A stretch of DNA of 64,000 nucleotides. Origin: Incurvaria masculella (taxonomy: Eukaryota; Arthropoda; Insecta; Lepidoptera; Incurvariidae). Below, piece after piece: positions 53,073-64,000 of the stretch (the stretch's first letter is position 1; the number at the start of each line of letters is the position of its first letter). Position numbers and translations under genes: made by a program. The stretch is from contig OX335655.1 in the NCBI GenBank assembly GCA_946894095.1, forward strand, positions 10,664,001-10,728,000, in the 5' to 3' direction. The notes beneath the pieces were generated by a model. The model was not told the origin of the DNA, did not search any database, and saw only the letters and a list, made by a program, of their open reading frames with translations.

Positions 53073-53356
53073 ATCACAGGTCTATGACATATAGCCAAAC
53101 AATTGTTGCCCTCAAAGCCAAAATATTTAACAGCCTTTCTATAATTTTGTTCTTTACTAAGCATTACATTTTACTTCACACAACAAATACTCGTAGTTTA
53201 TGGACTCTGCCAGTGGTTAAAATGGCCCTAAATTATCTTATTTTAAAAGCACTTTATCCATAACATGTGTTTATGATGGGTGGTAGTGAGGAATATGGCA
53301 AGTCATGCCATACTTATGTTACGAAAGATATTATGGTGTGATGGTAAAATTGGCTC

Positions 53357-53730
53357 TTAAGTTGGGCCCGTAAGCATCCGAAAGTACGCTCCCCATACAA
53401 ACGAAGTTTACTAATTATTTGAAAACCACTGTTCCAATTTGCTTGATATTTGGGACCAAATATCAGGAAAAAAAACTATTTCTGCACGTGTTTCGTTTTT
53501 TCGAAAAATGTATCCTGTGTCACATAACAGAGAAAAGAAAATTTGTATGAAGATTTTCTTTTGCCTGTTATTTGACTTGCTTTAGATTTTTCAGCAAAAC
53601 AAAAATGTACAGACACAGATATTTATTGTAGAATATTAGATACCAAATATCAAGCAAATCGAAACTGTGTTTTTCAAATGATTAGTAAACTACGTTTGTA
53701 TGGGGAACATAGCTTACGGGCCGTTCTTAA
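53357..53730. mobile_element. GCCCGTAAGC-family TTAA MITE, full length
   Basis: TTAAGTTGGGCCCGTAAGC at the left and GCTTACGGGCCGTTCTTAA at the right; long inner arms (CCCCATACAAACGAAGTTTA and its reverse complement) make the 374-bp unit nearly self-complementary. Confidence 0.85.
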
Positions 53731-53999
53731 GTAATCTTAGAGTGAATTAGTGACTGAAGAATGATACACGGAAGACAGAAATATTGCTCCATTCGAAATG
53801 CCTCCAAAATCTCAACACGGCAGTTGGAGCCTGTAGTACAGGGCAAGTACAACCTGGGGTCTTTCAAATAGTGTGTGAAGGACCTGGCCGGCCGTATGGT
53901 TTTTATAACCCCTGTGAAAGTTCGAAAGCCCATGGTGTCGTCGGGACCCTCTATGTCACGCTATATATAAAGCCATAGATTGTAAATAATATATAAGAA

Positions 54000-56427
54000 A
54001 TAATAACAACTCCTTATTTATTACCACTTCCGATGAAATGGCTCTTGTTTTGTCGCAGCTGGACGTATATATTAGAGCATATGTGAACATAAGAATACAA
54101 GTAATGTGATTATTGTAATAAAAACAATTCTTTGCTAGTCAACATATTTTATTGTTATATAAACAGCACTGAAGCAGCAGCAACACAGTAAATGTGTAAA
54201 AAATAAAGTTTTAATGAGATTTTAACAGACACTTAATCTTATAAATATTAGTCACCATCGTTTTACACTTACAACTTAGCGATTCTTAGGCACCTATTGT
54301 GAAAAGTTTGACAGCTGGACTATAGCGGCACACAGCATCGATAGGCCCAAGCAAACACTGGAATAAAAACAGTATAGGTACAGACGTGTTCAACCAAACA
54401 TGCACTTCACAACACATCATTGTATAGTTGTGCATAGACTTTGTTTGCACATAATGCTAGCTTTTTGGTTTAATATTGAAGGTGAAACATAGAAATATAA
54501 TTATCAGTGATGTACTGCAGCACGAGTGACCTTGGTCCTTCGTAACAAAACTAGTATTTCATATATTCAATGCAATGCAACACCATAATTAAAAGATAAC
54601 ATCCTTATTATTTCCCACACGGCATACGTTTGATGTGTTCTGAATTGCACAGTTTTAAAGATAAACTTAACCAATTATGATCTGTCAAATATTTACACTG
54701 ACTTCGTACTATTCACTGAAAGGTGATCTAAACATATATATAGTACATTAGAACATGTCACAAAGGAAGTCCTTGTTACTCTTATTGTCGGCGTTTTTTA
54801 TGTCTTTTCCACGAAGATATCAAAGATTTTAATTAAAGTTGAATAATTCTTTTAAGTTAATAAAATCCATGAAATTGTTTTACGTACTTATCAAAAGCTC
54901 TATTCTATGCGTAACTGGACACCCATAGGTAACTTACGATCTAAGAAAACAAGAAATCTTACTTTAGATAGTGACATTTCTGTCAGCCAAATAAATGATA
55001 AAAAAAATATACTCTCATGGGCAAAACCTATGGCACTATTGAACAGAATATGCTATTGAGATTTGGGAAGTGATTCTGGACATAAAGATGATAAGTTTTC
55101 CTCTATTCTTTTTACAAAATACGAAAGATATTATTTACATGGAATGCAATGGACAGACATTTCATAACACTACATTGGGTTCCTGGATTACATACGGAAT
55201 CCTTCAACCAACTGTCAGGCTCAGTTATAGCAAAAGCACAAAATAGTTTTACTTACGTTTTTTCCGATGCTGTTATCGGTGTCCGAACGTAGATTTAAAA
55301 TCCAGAAAAGGACATCCTCAAACGAAAACGAATATTCTAATTACATATTATCTGTATAGTAAAGCCTCTGAAGTAGAAAAAAACCGGCCAAGTGCGGGTC
55401 GCACTCGCACAAGGGTTCTGTACCTTTGTACAAGATTTAACACAAAAAAATCAGGTCCCTAATCTATTTATTGTTATAGCGGCAAAAAAAATGCAAACTC
55501 TGTGAACATTTCAGTTGCCTACCTATTACGGTTCATGAGATACAGCCCTGTAACGGACGGACCGACAGCGGAGGCTTAGTAATAGGGTTCCGTTTTCACC
55601 CTTTGGGTACGGTACCCTAAAAACCATAACCAAGCGTACATGTAAAGAGGCTGCCACCATAGAAATTCTTAATATTTCTAAAAGGATATCTAACAAAGCG
55701 GAAGGCGAGCGAAAGCCAACAGTGAGTTATTGCAATGCAGGCAGAATGATTGTAAGCCTCGATTTGTGAGCACACAGAATTGGTTAGTGAACCGAAAACA
55801 TATATAATTATCTACCTACCAAATTGCTTCAGCTTGTGATGAGAACAAAATCAATAAAGCATAGTACACAAAACCAAAACTAACAGGTTTGTTCTGATAA
55901 TTTGTTATAACGTTAAATATTTTAACTATACTAACCGATATTTTTAATTAACCTATGAGTAAAGCCAGTTATTTGTGTGGTGTTCACATATTTATCAGAA
56001 TGTTGTGTTGGAAAGTCAAGAAATCCCAGCCCAATATATGAGATTCGATTGTCTAATACAAATACAAATATCGCTTAAAAAGAAATAGCATATTTACAAG
56101 GTGTACATTTTGGTTAGACCATAATAATAATTACATTTTCATTGTATAGTTACATTTGTGTAGATATTAATGTGCACAATTACAACTATGTTTGTGATAG
56201 TTAAATAAAACCAATGATTATCACAGAAAAATATTTGATTATGTACAGTACAACGCCGATCCCCTTGGTCAGGACTAGTAAAATATAAACAGACCATTTG
56301 TCGCTGATCGTTCAGGATTATCGGCGTTTCACTGTATTTACAATATTAAGCGGTGCAACTACTAGAAAAAATTAAATAAAATCATGCAAGGCAAAAGAAA
56401 CCACACCACCGATTCGTCACAACGTAT
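54000..56427. other. Probable 3' UTR/intergenic, AT-rich
   Basis: Lies after the stop of the minus-strand Cys-rich gene. Holds one GGGTTCCGTACCC-type repeat (55378-55624). Minus-strand AATAAA at 54153-54148 is one possible 3' end, about 2.3 kb from the stop. No coding signal. Confidence 0.4.
55378..55624 (+). repeat. GGGTTCCGTACCC-type repeat
   Basis: AAAAAACCGGCCAAGTGCGG to TTTGGGTACGGTACCCTAAA, shortened in the middle. Confidence 0.82.
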
Positions 56428-57449
56428 TTACCCCAGGTTCCATCCATAGGAGGCAGGCCTGTTTGTGGCGGTCCCGCTGCGTCCGGCCTGGCTTTGGCTG
56501 GAGGTCCTCGAGTTGGGTTGGCTATAGGCGGGCTGGGCTCCTGCCGAAGAATAGGGTCCGTTAGAGCGAGCAGATTGGCTTCCCGAGCTCGGGCTGTTGT
56601 AGTAGGGGTTCTCCTGGATGGGCCTAGTGTTGGAGAAGCCGGGGATGCCGCCGCCCTTGCTGAAGTTGGAGATGACGCTGCCGAGGAAGTTGGTGAGGGT
56701 GGAGCCGGCGCCGGAGGAGCCGGAGCCGCCGGAGCCGCCGCCGGAGCCGGCCAGCCGGCCGATGCCCGCGAGGATCGAGTCGAGGGAGCTGGACCCCTTG
56801 TTACCTTGGCCGCTGCTCGGGCTGTATCCGCCGTAGGGCGGGTTCGATCCGCCGCGCGCTGGGCTCCCACCACCGTAGGGGCTACTTCCGCCGTAGGGCG
56901 ACCCGGGAGATCCTCCGCCGTAGGGGGATCCGCCGCCATACGGCGATCCGGGGGAGCCTCCACCGTACGAAGAGCCGCCTCTGTAGGGGGATCCCGGACT
57001 GCCGCCGCCGTAGGGGGATCCGGGGCTTCCGCCGCCATAGGGTGATCCCGGACTGCCGCCGCCGTAGGGGGATCCGGGACTCCCACCGCCGTAGGGGGAT
57101 CCGGGACTGCCGCCGCCGTAGGGGGATCCGGGGCTTCCGCCGCCATAGGGTGATCCCGGACTGCCGCCGCCGTAGGGGGATCCGGGACTCCCACCGCCGT
57201 AGGGGGATCCGGGACTGCCGCCGCCGTAAGGGGACCCGGGACTGCCGCCACCATAAGGGGATCCGGGACTGCCTCCGCCGTACGACGAGCCCCCTGCGCT
57301 GCCGTAGGGTGAGCCACCACCGTAGGAGCGCGGCGGGGCGGGTGGGGCGTAGTTGGGCGGAGAGTCGAAACCGGATGAGGGCGGGCCCTGCGGCCGCGGT
57401 GCGGGCTGCGGCACCGCCGCCGCCGGCCTCACGGGCTCCGAGTTAGACC
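56428..57449 (-). CDS. GSPYGG-repeat exon (last exon)
   Basis: 1022 nt, acceptor AATTGTTTCAG. The first two bases complete a Gly codon with the previous exon. Repeat block about residues 45-160 of the exon. The two other long frames over it are by-products of the 27-bp repeat. Confidence 0.8.
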
Positions 57450-60051
57450 CTGAAACAATTACAATTGATCATGATAGTGACTAGAACTGAGAAGGGTATG
57501 TCAAACAAATTTACAGAGCAGAAATTATGGTCGCAGCGGCAATTACTTTTTGCATATTTTACATCCAGTATAACTGCAGATGTGCAAATAAAGGAAAGGT
57601 CCTGGCATAGCAGCCCAATCGTTTCTCAGGAAATTGTTATGTTTGAATTTCAGTTATATAAATAAGTACATTATAAAGTAAAAAGTATATATTTTATAAT
57701 AACTAAAGTGATCATGCAAAACCATGACAATGTAAGTTGTGTCCATATGGTGGACACAAGCCACATGCAAAAATAGTTTACTAATAATTTGAAAACCACT
57801 GCTCCAATTTACTTGACGTTTGGTTGGTAATAATATCAAGCAACAAATATCTGTATCTGCATGTTTTTGTTTCTTCAAAAAATGTATCCTGTGTCAAACC
57901 ACAAATGGAAAAATTATATGCACTTTGTTGTCACTTTATTCATATCAGATTTTTCACAAAAAACTAAAATTGTTATCTTATGTTTAGTAAGCTATGTTTG
58001 TATGGGGAGCGAAATTGATTTATGTAATTTACAGATTTTTTTTAAAGTGGGCCGGTTGACAAAATTTTAATTCCAGGTACTAACACCACGAGGTGTGCAC
58101 ATTTATCACGTTGAATAATCGGATTGATCAGAGAACTCCCACTACACAATGACGCCTATTCAAACACGCTCAACGTACATACATTAAATGCCAAATGGAC
58201 CAATCATGCAGGGACAGAGCAATCATAAGAGCATAGCTTCGGCGACTAGCACACATCCTCTTTGCAGAGGCAGCGGAATAAATATCTCAATGTGGTTTGT
58301 CGAGCACAGACGAATGGACATCGTTTTGTTTCTACGTTTTCTTTCTACGGGACAGGCCCGGAAGTGTACGCTTAAGAGGGTAATGAGGTGATCAAATTCC
58401 ATACAATAGCTCGCGCCTGTTTCCTCCAGTCAATTTAGGAAATATTTTTCTGAAATTTTGCAAATTAAATAAATCAACTAAGAGCTACGTCTGTGTATTT
58501 TAGTTTTTTTATAATATACCTTGTTTCCATGATATACGCCTTTGTGTATTTGTATACAACTTTTAGACCCTACTTTCTTTACTAATTGGATGGATCGATA
58601 CGACATTACCGTTTTCTCATCGATTTAAGGTTATCCACCGACATCTACATTGAAGCATTGTTTTCTCAATAAAAAAACCCTTCAAATTAAAATTCATGCC
58701 TTCGCACGGATTTAAACAATTTTAATTTTAAAATGATATGAAATGAAGCATAATCATATCAACATTTCTAACCATACGAACAAAATGCACCAACCGTCGG
58801 CAATACTGCAAAGCATTTAGTCGCGACTGACGCTTGGCCACTAATTCTTATCACATGGGCTGTGACGTAGTGACCCAGTTCGTGGGCACAAACCCAGTTT
58901 GCTAGACCAACTCCTCCCTACCTCGCTCATAGACCTAGCGTAGCGCGCTGTGCTTACAAGACCAACAAAGTATCCGAGAGTTAGAGGGAGATGGAACACA
59001 TCTGCCTGATGAGACAACTTCTCAAATCGTTATCAATACATAGGGTCGCACTCTACACAATATTTCAAAGTAAAATTTAAGACATAACTTTAGATAATAT
59101 TTTTGATTATTAAGTATATATATAAGATTCTATAGTATTAAGTGTATACAATTATGTATTGTACACTTGTAAAATGCTCAATTGAATAAATAATTTGAAA
59201 TATGAAGCTACGTAGCGATTTAGAAATGTTTTTGAGTAATAAAAAAAAATTACAAAAAAAAAACCGACTGCAAAGAAAAAGCACTAAAAAGTAAAAAAAT
59301 CATTGCCATTTTTGTAGTTACGATTATTGTTATTTTTTGAGTCGGTAACCAAGGTTCTCTTGATTGGCGCAGCGCGTGCCCGGCTGACGCCGACTCAAAA
59401 AATAACAATAATCTTAACTACAAAATTGGCAATTATTTTTTACTTTTTAGTGCTTTTTCTTTGAAGTCGGTTATTTTTTTGTAATTTTTTTTATTTGTTT
59501 ATTTTTAGTAAATCTGAAGTACACTTACTAATTTGTACACGTCTTTTCCAATATATGAGTTATTTATCCATTTGTCGCGCACATCTTAATACAAATTTAA
59601 GACTTATATGATTTTCTCATGGATATCATTGTCAGAACTTAACGACATTAAAATGGGACCACTTGGGAAGCACTAGCTTTCATTTAAAAAAAAATAATCA
59701 TCAAAATCGGTTCACCCAGGCAAAAGTTATGAGGTAACAAACATAAAAAAAACATACAGACGAATTGAGAACCTCCTCCTTTTTCGAAGTCGGTTAAAAA
59801 TAAACTTCTTTACATTTTGTATGAAACGATTTTGGTCTCATCCGTCAGTTGACTATGTATATCTCAACATTCTAACTAAGCATATGACCTCCCTCATCCG
59901 TGGTACATATACATACCTTCGACTGCGGTCTTCTTCTTGCACGTGGGGTAGGTGCCGCAGTTGGAGGTGTGGCCAATGCTGCACGGGTCCTCGGCCAGGA
60001 TGCACACCTCGCTGTTGAGGCAGCCGATGTCCTTGCACGAGCGGCCATACT
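56428..60051 (-). CDS. Unrecognised protein: Cys-rich module plus GSPYGG repeats (3' part)
   Basis: Two exons: 60051-59917 (phase 1 in, 1 out) and 57449-56428 (to TAA). The first encodes EYGRSCKDIGCLNSEVCILA (first residue depends on the previous exon) and then DPCSIGHTSNCGTYPTCKKK, six Cys in about 40 residues, like a compact secreted disulfide module. The second opens with a Pro/Ala-rich stretch (PQPAPRPQGPPSSGF), about ten S-P-G-S-P-Y-G-G-G units with variants, then SSLDSILAGIGRLAG, a Gly/Ser run, a Ser/Gln/Asn-rich tail and the end NRPASYGWNLG. Low-complexity Gly/Tyr/Pro repeats with a Cys module suggest an extracellular or cuticle/silk-type structural protein, but this is inference. The exon(s) with start and signal peptide were not found in the window. 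Confidence 0.75.
56840..57300 (-). repeat. 27-bp coding tandem repeat
   Basis: Unit encodes S-P-G-S-P-Y-G-G-G; about ten consecutive units at 57000-57275, with shorter and altered units (SPYGGGSP) toward 56840. Some pairs of units are identical at DNA level, which points to recent expansion. Confidence 0.85.
57450..59261. other. Intron of the Cys-rich gene
   Basis: Holds a SINE 3' fragment (57505-57640: GGTCGCAGCGGCAATTACTT, AAAGGTCCTGGCATAGCAGC) and a diverged GCCCGTAAGC-family MITE (57760-58015). The rest is AT-rich without recognisable features. Confidence 0.55.
57760..58015. mobile_element. GCCCGTAAGC-family MITE, diverged
   Basis: CAAAAATAGTTTACTAATAA and AGTAAGCTATGTTTGTATGG are the inner arms; terminal TTAA edges are not preserved. 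Confidence 0.6.
59262..59805. repeat. GAAGTCGGTT-type repeat with a long inverted arm
   Basis: 59262-59472 is an inverted repeat with arms of about 85 bp (AACCGACTGCAAAGAAAAAG against CTTTTTCTTTGAAGTCGGTT). The remainder (AATCTGAAGTACACTTACTA to CAAAATCGGTTCACCCAG and GAAGTCGGTTAAAAATAA) matches 20600-21005. Confidence 0.75.
59917..60051 (-). CDS. Cys-rich module exon
   Basis: 135 nt, acceptor TGTCATTGACAG, donor GTCGAAG/GTATGT. GC-rich in AT-rich surroundings. Cys at residues 6, 11, 17, 24, 32 and 38 of the exon. Confidence 0.78.
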
Positions 60052-60113
60052 CTGTCAATGACAACGGCGTCGTTACTTGACATAACATACCATCGAGTTT
60101 CAAACAGAATCAC

Positions 60114-62059
60114 CGCAGAAATGACAATGCCTACTGTGGTGTATACGGTGATGCGCTCCGTACCATTATCGGTTCAGTGCTGTGCTATAAATATTTTACT
60201 AGTATTTCCGGCGGCAAACTAGAAACCGAAGAGGTTTTTCCGCGAAAGTAATCAAATAACTTTTTTGTAACAAAATCACAAAGCATATGCATTTATTTCC
60301 TTAGCAATATTTTTGATTGGTTGATTGAAATTTCGTTAATATGCCACCAAAAACAATTTACCAAAGAAAGTACAGTGCAATAAGAACATAAGTGGGGCGC
60401 AAAGGCGGGCTTATCCCTCGAAGAGATTTCTTCCAGCCGATCTTTGGATGTTTGAGAAGTTCAATAGGGATATATTCGTAGGTAGTAGCGGTAGGTTTGG
60501 TTTGTGAGTTTGAGTATACTTATTATAATAACCTAAAACACTTTCGGTACATACTCGTACATATGTACATATATCGATTATGTAATAAACTTACTTAAAA
60601 TATTATAACAATAAACATACATATTTATTTATATATTAAAAAAAATTAATACGCGTTAAGACCTCAATACATTTAACTCATTGGTAAATTCAAATTAATT
60701 ATATTTTGTATTACAAATAGGTAATATAATCATAATTAAAGCACAGGCATAATAAGCTTATTCCTCTGTCATTCTACCATCGATTTACGCGCATTAGGCA
60801 GACTGTCCTTATAGACTGCTTACATTCCTCCTATAAGTTGATCGATCGTAACCTTAAGACGCATGTTATTGCGGTTATATATTTGGTATTACGCCCAAAA
60901 TCCTGTCTTGGGTGGGGTCAAATATGTCAATCAGCAACTGGTTGGCCGGCATGGTTTTTGCAGCCTCATGTTAATAGTCTGGCATACGCCATTACATTGA
61001 ATATTTTCCGCAATAAGGATTTTCACGGATTTTTTTTCATGGCACATGATACATGCAAAAACAATGCTCTGCCATTCGAATCTATACTACAAGATGAAAT
61101 TTAGATACAGATGTAAAATAAGTTTCAATGGCGGCGCACAGTGGAACGATATGGAGAAAAGTGGGACTTAGGGCATTTTGAGCATGCAAACGTATTCTAC
61201 CAACTGTTTTAAGCAATATTTATAATTTTTAAATTTTTTAAACTCAATTTTTCGGGTTGAAAATATTTTTTAAAAACTTTTAGTAACTATTTTTTTTTCT
61301 GAACAGCTTAAACATTGTTAAATACTATAATCATGCTTGCAGAATGAAAAAAGATGAGAATTGGTTAAAAACCGTATCCGAGTAAGTCTGGTTTCTCAGT
61401 CATATCGACCAAATGTCGATCAAATTTAACTTTAAATAACTCACCTCAAATTAATTGTTTTTGACCTCAGTGTTTTTATGGTGTTTTTTTCAATATTAGG
61501 TGGTTTGATGTGAAATCTAAATCGATTAAAACGTTTTAGAAAATGAAAAAAAAAAATCCACAATATATTTATGGAACAGATAAAAAAGCTTTATAACAGT
61601 ATGGAAACTAAGATCACATAAACATAGCAATTTGACTAAATAAAAAAAGAACTAAATCAACTTAATTATAAATTGCTGTAAATGTAACAACCAATTAAAT
61701 GATAAGGGCTCGTAATTTATTTATTTAAAATTTTATTAAATACTAAACATCTTAAGAATTAATCTGGACAGAGCTAATTAACATGTTAAAATAATATTTA
61801 CCTAATTTAATAGATTTCATCCATCTAAGGAACCAACAAAAATACATAAATTATATTTGAGTTTACATATTGTCTTTGTTATGCAAGGAAAATCATTATG
61901 CACAAAAGGATTACACGAAAGTTTCAAGCATTCAAAATTATTGTGAATTATATCGCAGTAAATGTTAAGAACACAAACACTTAATATAGTTCACATGGGG
62001 TAGAAGTGAATCCTTCAGAAAACTAAACTTTGAGAAGTTTAATGAAAAGCTCTCATCTC
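60114..62059. other. AT-rich stretch, no feature recognised
   Basis: Searched on the minus strand for a signal-peptide exon ending in phase 1 for the Cys-rich gene; none defensible. Confidence 0.45.
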
Positions 62060-62112
62060 GCCGAGACCTCATAAGCTCATAGCTGGCAGCTATGAGCTTA
62101 TGAGGTCTCGGC
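62060..62112. repeat. Perfect palindrome, 25-bp arms, 3-bp spacer
   Basis: Left arm 62060-62084 and right arm 62088-62112 are exact reverse complements around GGC. Arm begins GCCGAGACCTCATAAGC. Confidence 0.95.
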
Positions 62113-63007
62113 ACGCCACTTTTTTTAAAATTATTCCTGTCGTGTGATACAAAATAGCTTGCAGTTTAACTTAAGCTTCTGTTTCGGTAACGTTAATGTA
62201 CGCTTTTGGAGGGTAACAATAAATTTTTGCGTGTTTAATTTTATTAAAGAGATACATATCCAAATCTACTTATTTGGCATTGTCTGTTAATGTTAAATAT
62301 TGCCATCTACATAGCTTTAAGGACACTATAATCGGAAGGGTTTTTCCCTGAGTCTGTTGTAGATACAACCATTTGCCGTGCTCAACATAAAAAAGCCATA
62401 CAAGGCGCTGTCGATAATCTCGGAGAAAGAATTGGAGGAGTGCTAACCTTTTGGTAATCCACGAGGTTGCTACTTCCTGAAGGCATTTATTCGGGCCACT
62501 TTATGCCTGAGTCTAACCATTCAGCATTCTTCTTTGGAATTTTATTCATGTTGTAACTTGATTTCACTCATCGTTTGTGTAGATTGAAACAGTATATACA
62601 AAAACATTCTTCTACTTGTGCCTCCTCGAACAAATTCATGGTGATTTTGGAGATAATAGCACTAACCAAAACATCATGTTTCAGAAAACTGCCATAATTC
62701 TTCAATATCACGTAGATATCAATGTTTTTAATATTTTTTCCATATTGACAAATAATAGTAAGATATTTAGAGTACGTAAGTAACAAGACTGTACCTTACA
62801 AAATACTGGAGTAAAGTGATTATCGACTAGCTGGACCAATTTGCTTACGTAGCTCGCAAGTTCCAGGTATTTTGATTAAATAATTAGTTTAATTGTTAGC
62901 AATTAGTGTTGTTATTTGTAACAAGCGTCGAGTGGTTTTATGGAAATAAATAAAATTTCACAAAAAGTAAGTACTTTACGGTAGTACATCGGAATAAGGC
63001 CGAGTAA
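62113..63007. other. AT-rich stretch, no feature recognised
   Basis: No coding pattern and no repeat-family copy seen. Confidence 0.45.
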
Positions 63008-63375
63008 GAGCCTCGGTAGCTCAGTGTGCAACACCTTGCGAATCGATAAGCTGGGGAAGTACCTCTGAGCGCGGTTAGGGTCTGGCTGGGTGACCATTTT
63101 TAACCGTTGAGGCTGGCCCTGGTTTCCACGTAAAAATGTAGGTTCCCTTCCTCGATTACTAGGTGGTAGGGTTAATCCCGCCCGGGGTACCATCGTATTT
63201 AATGAACGGCAGTCGAAGCGGCAATGAAAATTGTCCGTGTTTTCCATCCAGTTCAATGTAGCCCAGTAATATAAAGAAAGTCCTGGCATGGCACCTAGTT
63301 CCAAAGTGGTGTGTTAGGCTAATATATGACAGTCAGTTCAGTATTAGCCATTCGTGTCCATTTACATAAAAAAAG
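63008..63375 (+). repeat. 5S-headed SINE, nearly full length
   Basis: GAGCCTCGGTAGCTCAGTGT, AGCTGGGGAAGTACCTCTGA, and GGTCTGGCTGGGTGACCATT are a degenerate 5S-like head; body GTTTCCACGTAAAAATGTAG through CCGCCCGGGGTACCATC to TTAGCCATTCGTGTCC and an A run. Confidence 0.75.
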
Positions 63376-63410
63376 AATCTATGTAGTAATATTTTATTCG
63401 AATTTACTTT

Positions 63411-63732
63411 TTTAGGGTTCCGTACCCAAAGGGTAAAAACGTAACCCGTAACGTAACTAAGCCTCCGCTGTCCGTCCTTCCGTCCGTCCGTTTGTCACGG
63501 TTCTGTATCTCATTAACCGTAATAGGTAGGCAGCTGAATTTGTATGCTGAGTGTGTGGAAATGAAAATGAAAGTGTATTTATTTTGCCGCTATAACAACA
63601 AATAGGCAAAATAAAAAAAATAAAAAATTAAAGGGGGGCCCCGTACAATAAACGTGATTTTTTGTGGTAAATCTTGTACAATGGTACGGAACCCTTCGTG
63701 TGCGAGTCCGACTAGCACTTGGCCGGTTTTTT
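63411..63732 (-). repeat. GGGTTCCGTACCC-type repeat
   Basis: TTTAGGGTTCCGTACCCAAA to GGAACCCTTCGTGTGCGAGT and TTGGCCGGTTTTTTT; includes TTCCGTCCGTCCGTTTGTCA. Confidence 0.85.
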
Positions 63733-63739
63733 TATGCTA

Positions 63740-64000
63740 CTGAAAATGGATGGCTAATACTACACTTCACTGTATGATTTTACCCCACATATCTAGGTGC
63801 ATTGCGAGGACATTTCTTGTATTACACGATGGAAAAAACGGTCAATTTTGAGTTTCGCTTCGACTATTCTTTATTTAAGGTGATGATACCAACCTGGGCG
63901 GAATTCACCCTACCACATTGCAAGCAACCTACACTTTTACATAAAATCAGAAGCAGATGCCTTAACGGTCGAAAACGCAGAGCCCCACTGCGCTCAGGGT
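63740..64000 (-). repeat. SINE copy cut by the window edge
   Basis: GAAAATGGATGGCTAATACT, TACCAACCTGGGCGGAATTC and GCCCCACTGCGCTCAGGG run body to 5S-type head in reverse; the head continues past 64000. Confidence 0.65.

Noticed and set aside
56382..57320. Long second minus-strand frame (Ala/Pro/Thr-rich) and plus-strand frames over the same segment
   Set aside because: They arise from the 27-bp repeat, which stays open in several frames. Only the GSPYGG frame has matching splice phase to the Cys-rich exon and a sensible C terminus.
1..64000. Operon, CRISPR array, phage or bacterial system
   Set aside because: Intron-split genes, long AT-rich introns and eukaryotic repeats throughout; no compact ORF clusters or spacer arrays.

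Overview
The window looks like a moth or butterfly (Lepidoptera) chromosome. GC-rich short exons sit in long AT-rich introns with GT-AG boundaries. An 11-unit run of the insect telomere motif TTAGG is present, and dispersed repeats with lepidopteran character (including one ending in GGGTTCCGTACCC) recur in both orientations. No bacterial or viral gene organisation is present.

Five protein-coding genes are supported by exon chaining, matching splice phases and family motifs. (1) Positions 110-8939, minus: 5' part of a MARF1/Limkain-b1-type gene with an NYN ribonuclease domain over four confident exons plus one tentative upstream exon; it continues past the left edge. (2) Positions 16999-35086, plus: a complete seven-exon glycosyltransferase family 92 (GT92, former DUF23) gene coding 490 residues, with an N-terminal membrane anchor and a D-V-D-E metal-binding motif. 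Its fourth exon is followed by five partial tandem copies (226-bp period). (3) Positions 36783-39523, minus: a complete two-exon EBP2 (rRNA processing) gene, 312 residues. (4) Positions 42364-51448, plus: a seven-exon MBOAT7/farjavit lysophosphatidylinositol acyltransferase, 482 codons, broken in this assembly by one in-frame TAG where the family has Trp, six codons after the active-site Asn. (5) Positions 56428-60051, minus: last two exons of an unrecognised gene joining a compact Cys-rich module to about ten S-P-G-S-P-Y-G-G-G repeats; its first exon(s) were not found.

Between and inside these genes is a dense layer of mobile DNA. Positions 11024-14131 are a decayed DNA transposon with long inverted ends, a DUF4817-like domain and an inserted jockey-type reverse transcriptase fragment. 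A 550-bp TTAA-flanked MITE has four full-length copies (1275, 10249, 45744, 52525), and two further MITE families also use TTAA sites. A 1.15-kb element occurs twice in opposite orientation (14424-16036 and 22294-23438); comparing the copies exposes a clean nested TTAA insertion. A SINE family shares one body between two promoter heads, one tRNA-like and one 5S rRNA-like. A GGGTTCCGTACCC-type repeat has seven copies. Positions 40020-41840 are two adjoining tandem arrays.

The genes do not form a pathway; they are ordinary neighbours. The most notable items are the tandem partial exon copies in the GT92 gene, the stop codon in MBOAT7, the two-headed SINE family, the TTAA-MITE families, a perfect 25-bp-arm palindrome at 62060-62112 and the unidentified Cys-rich/GSPYGG-repeat protein.
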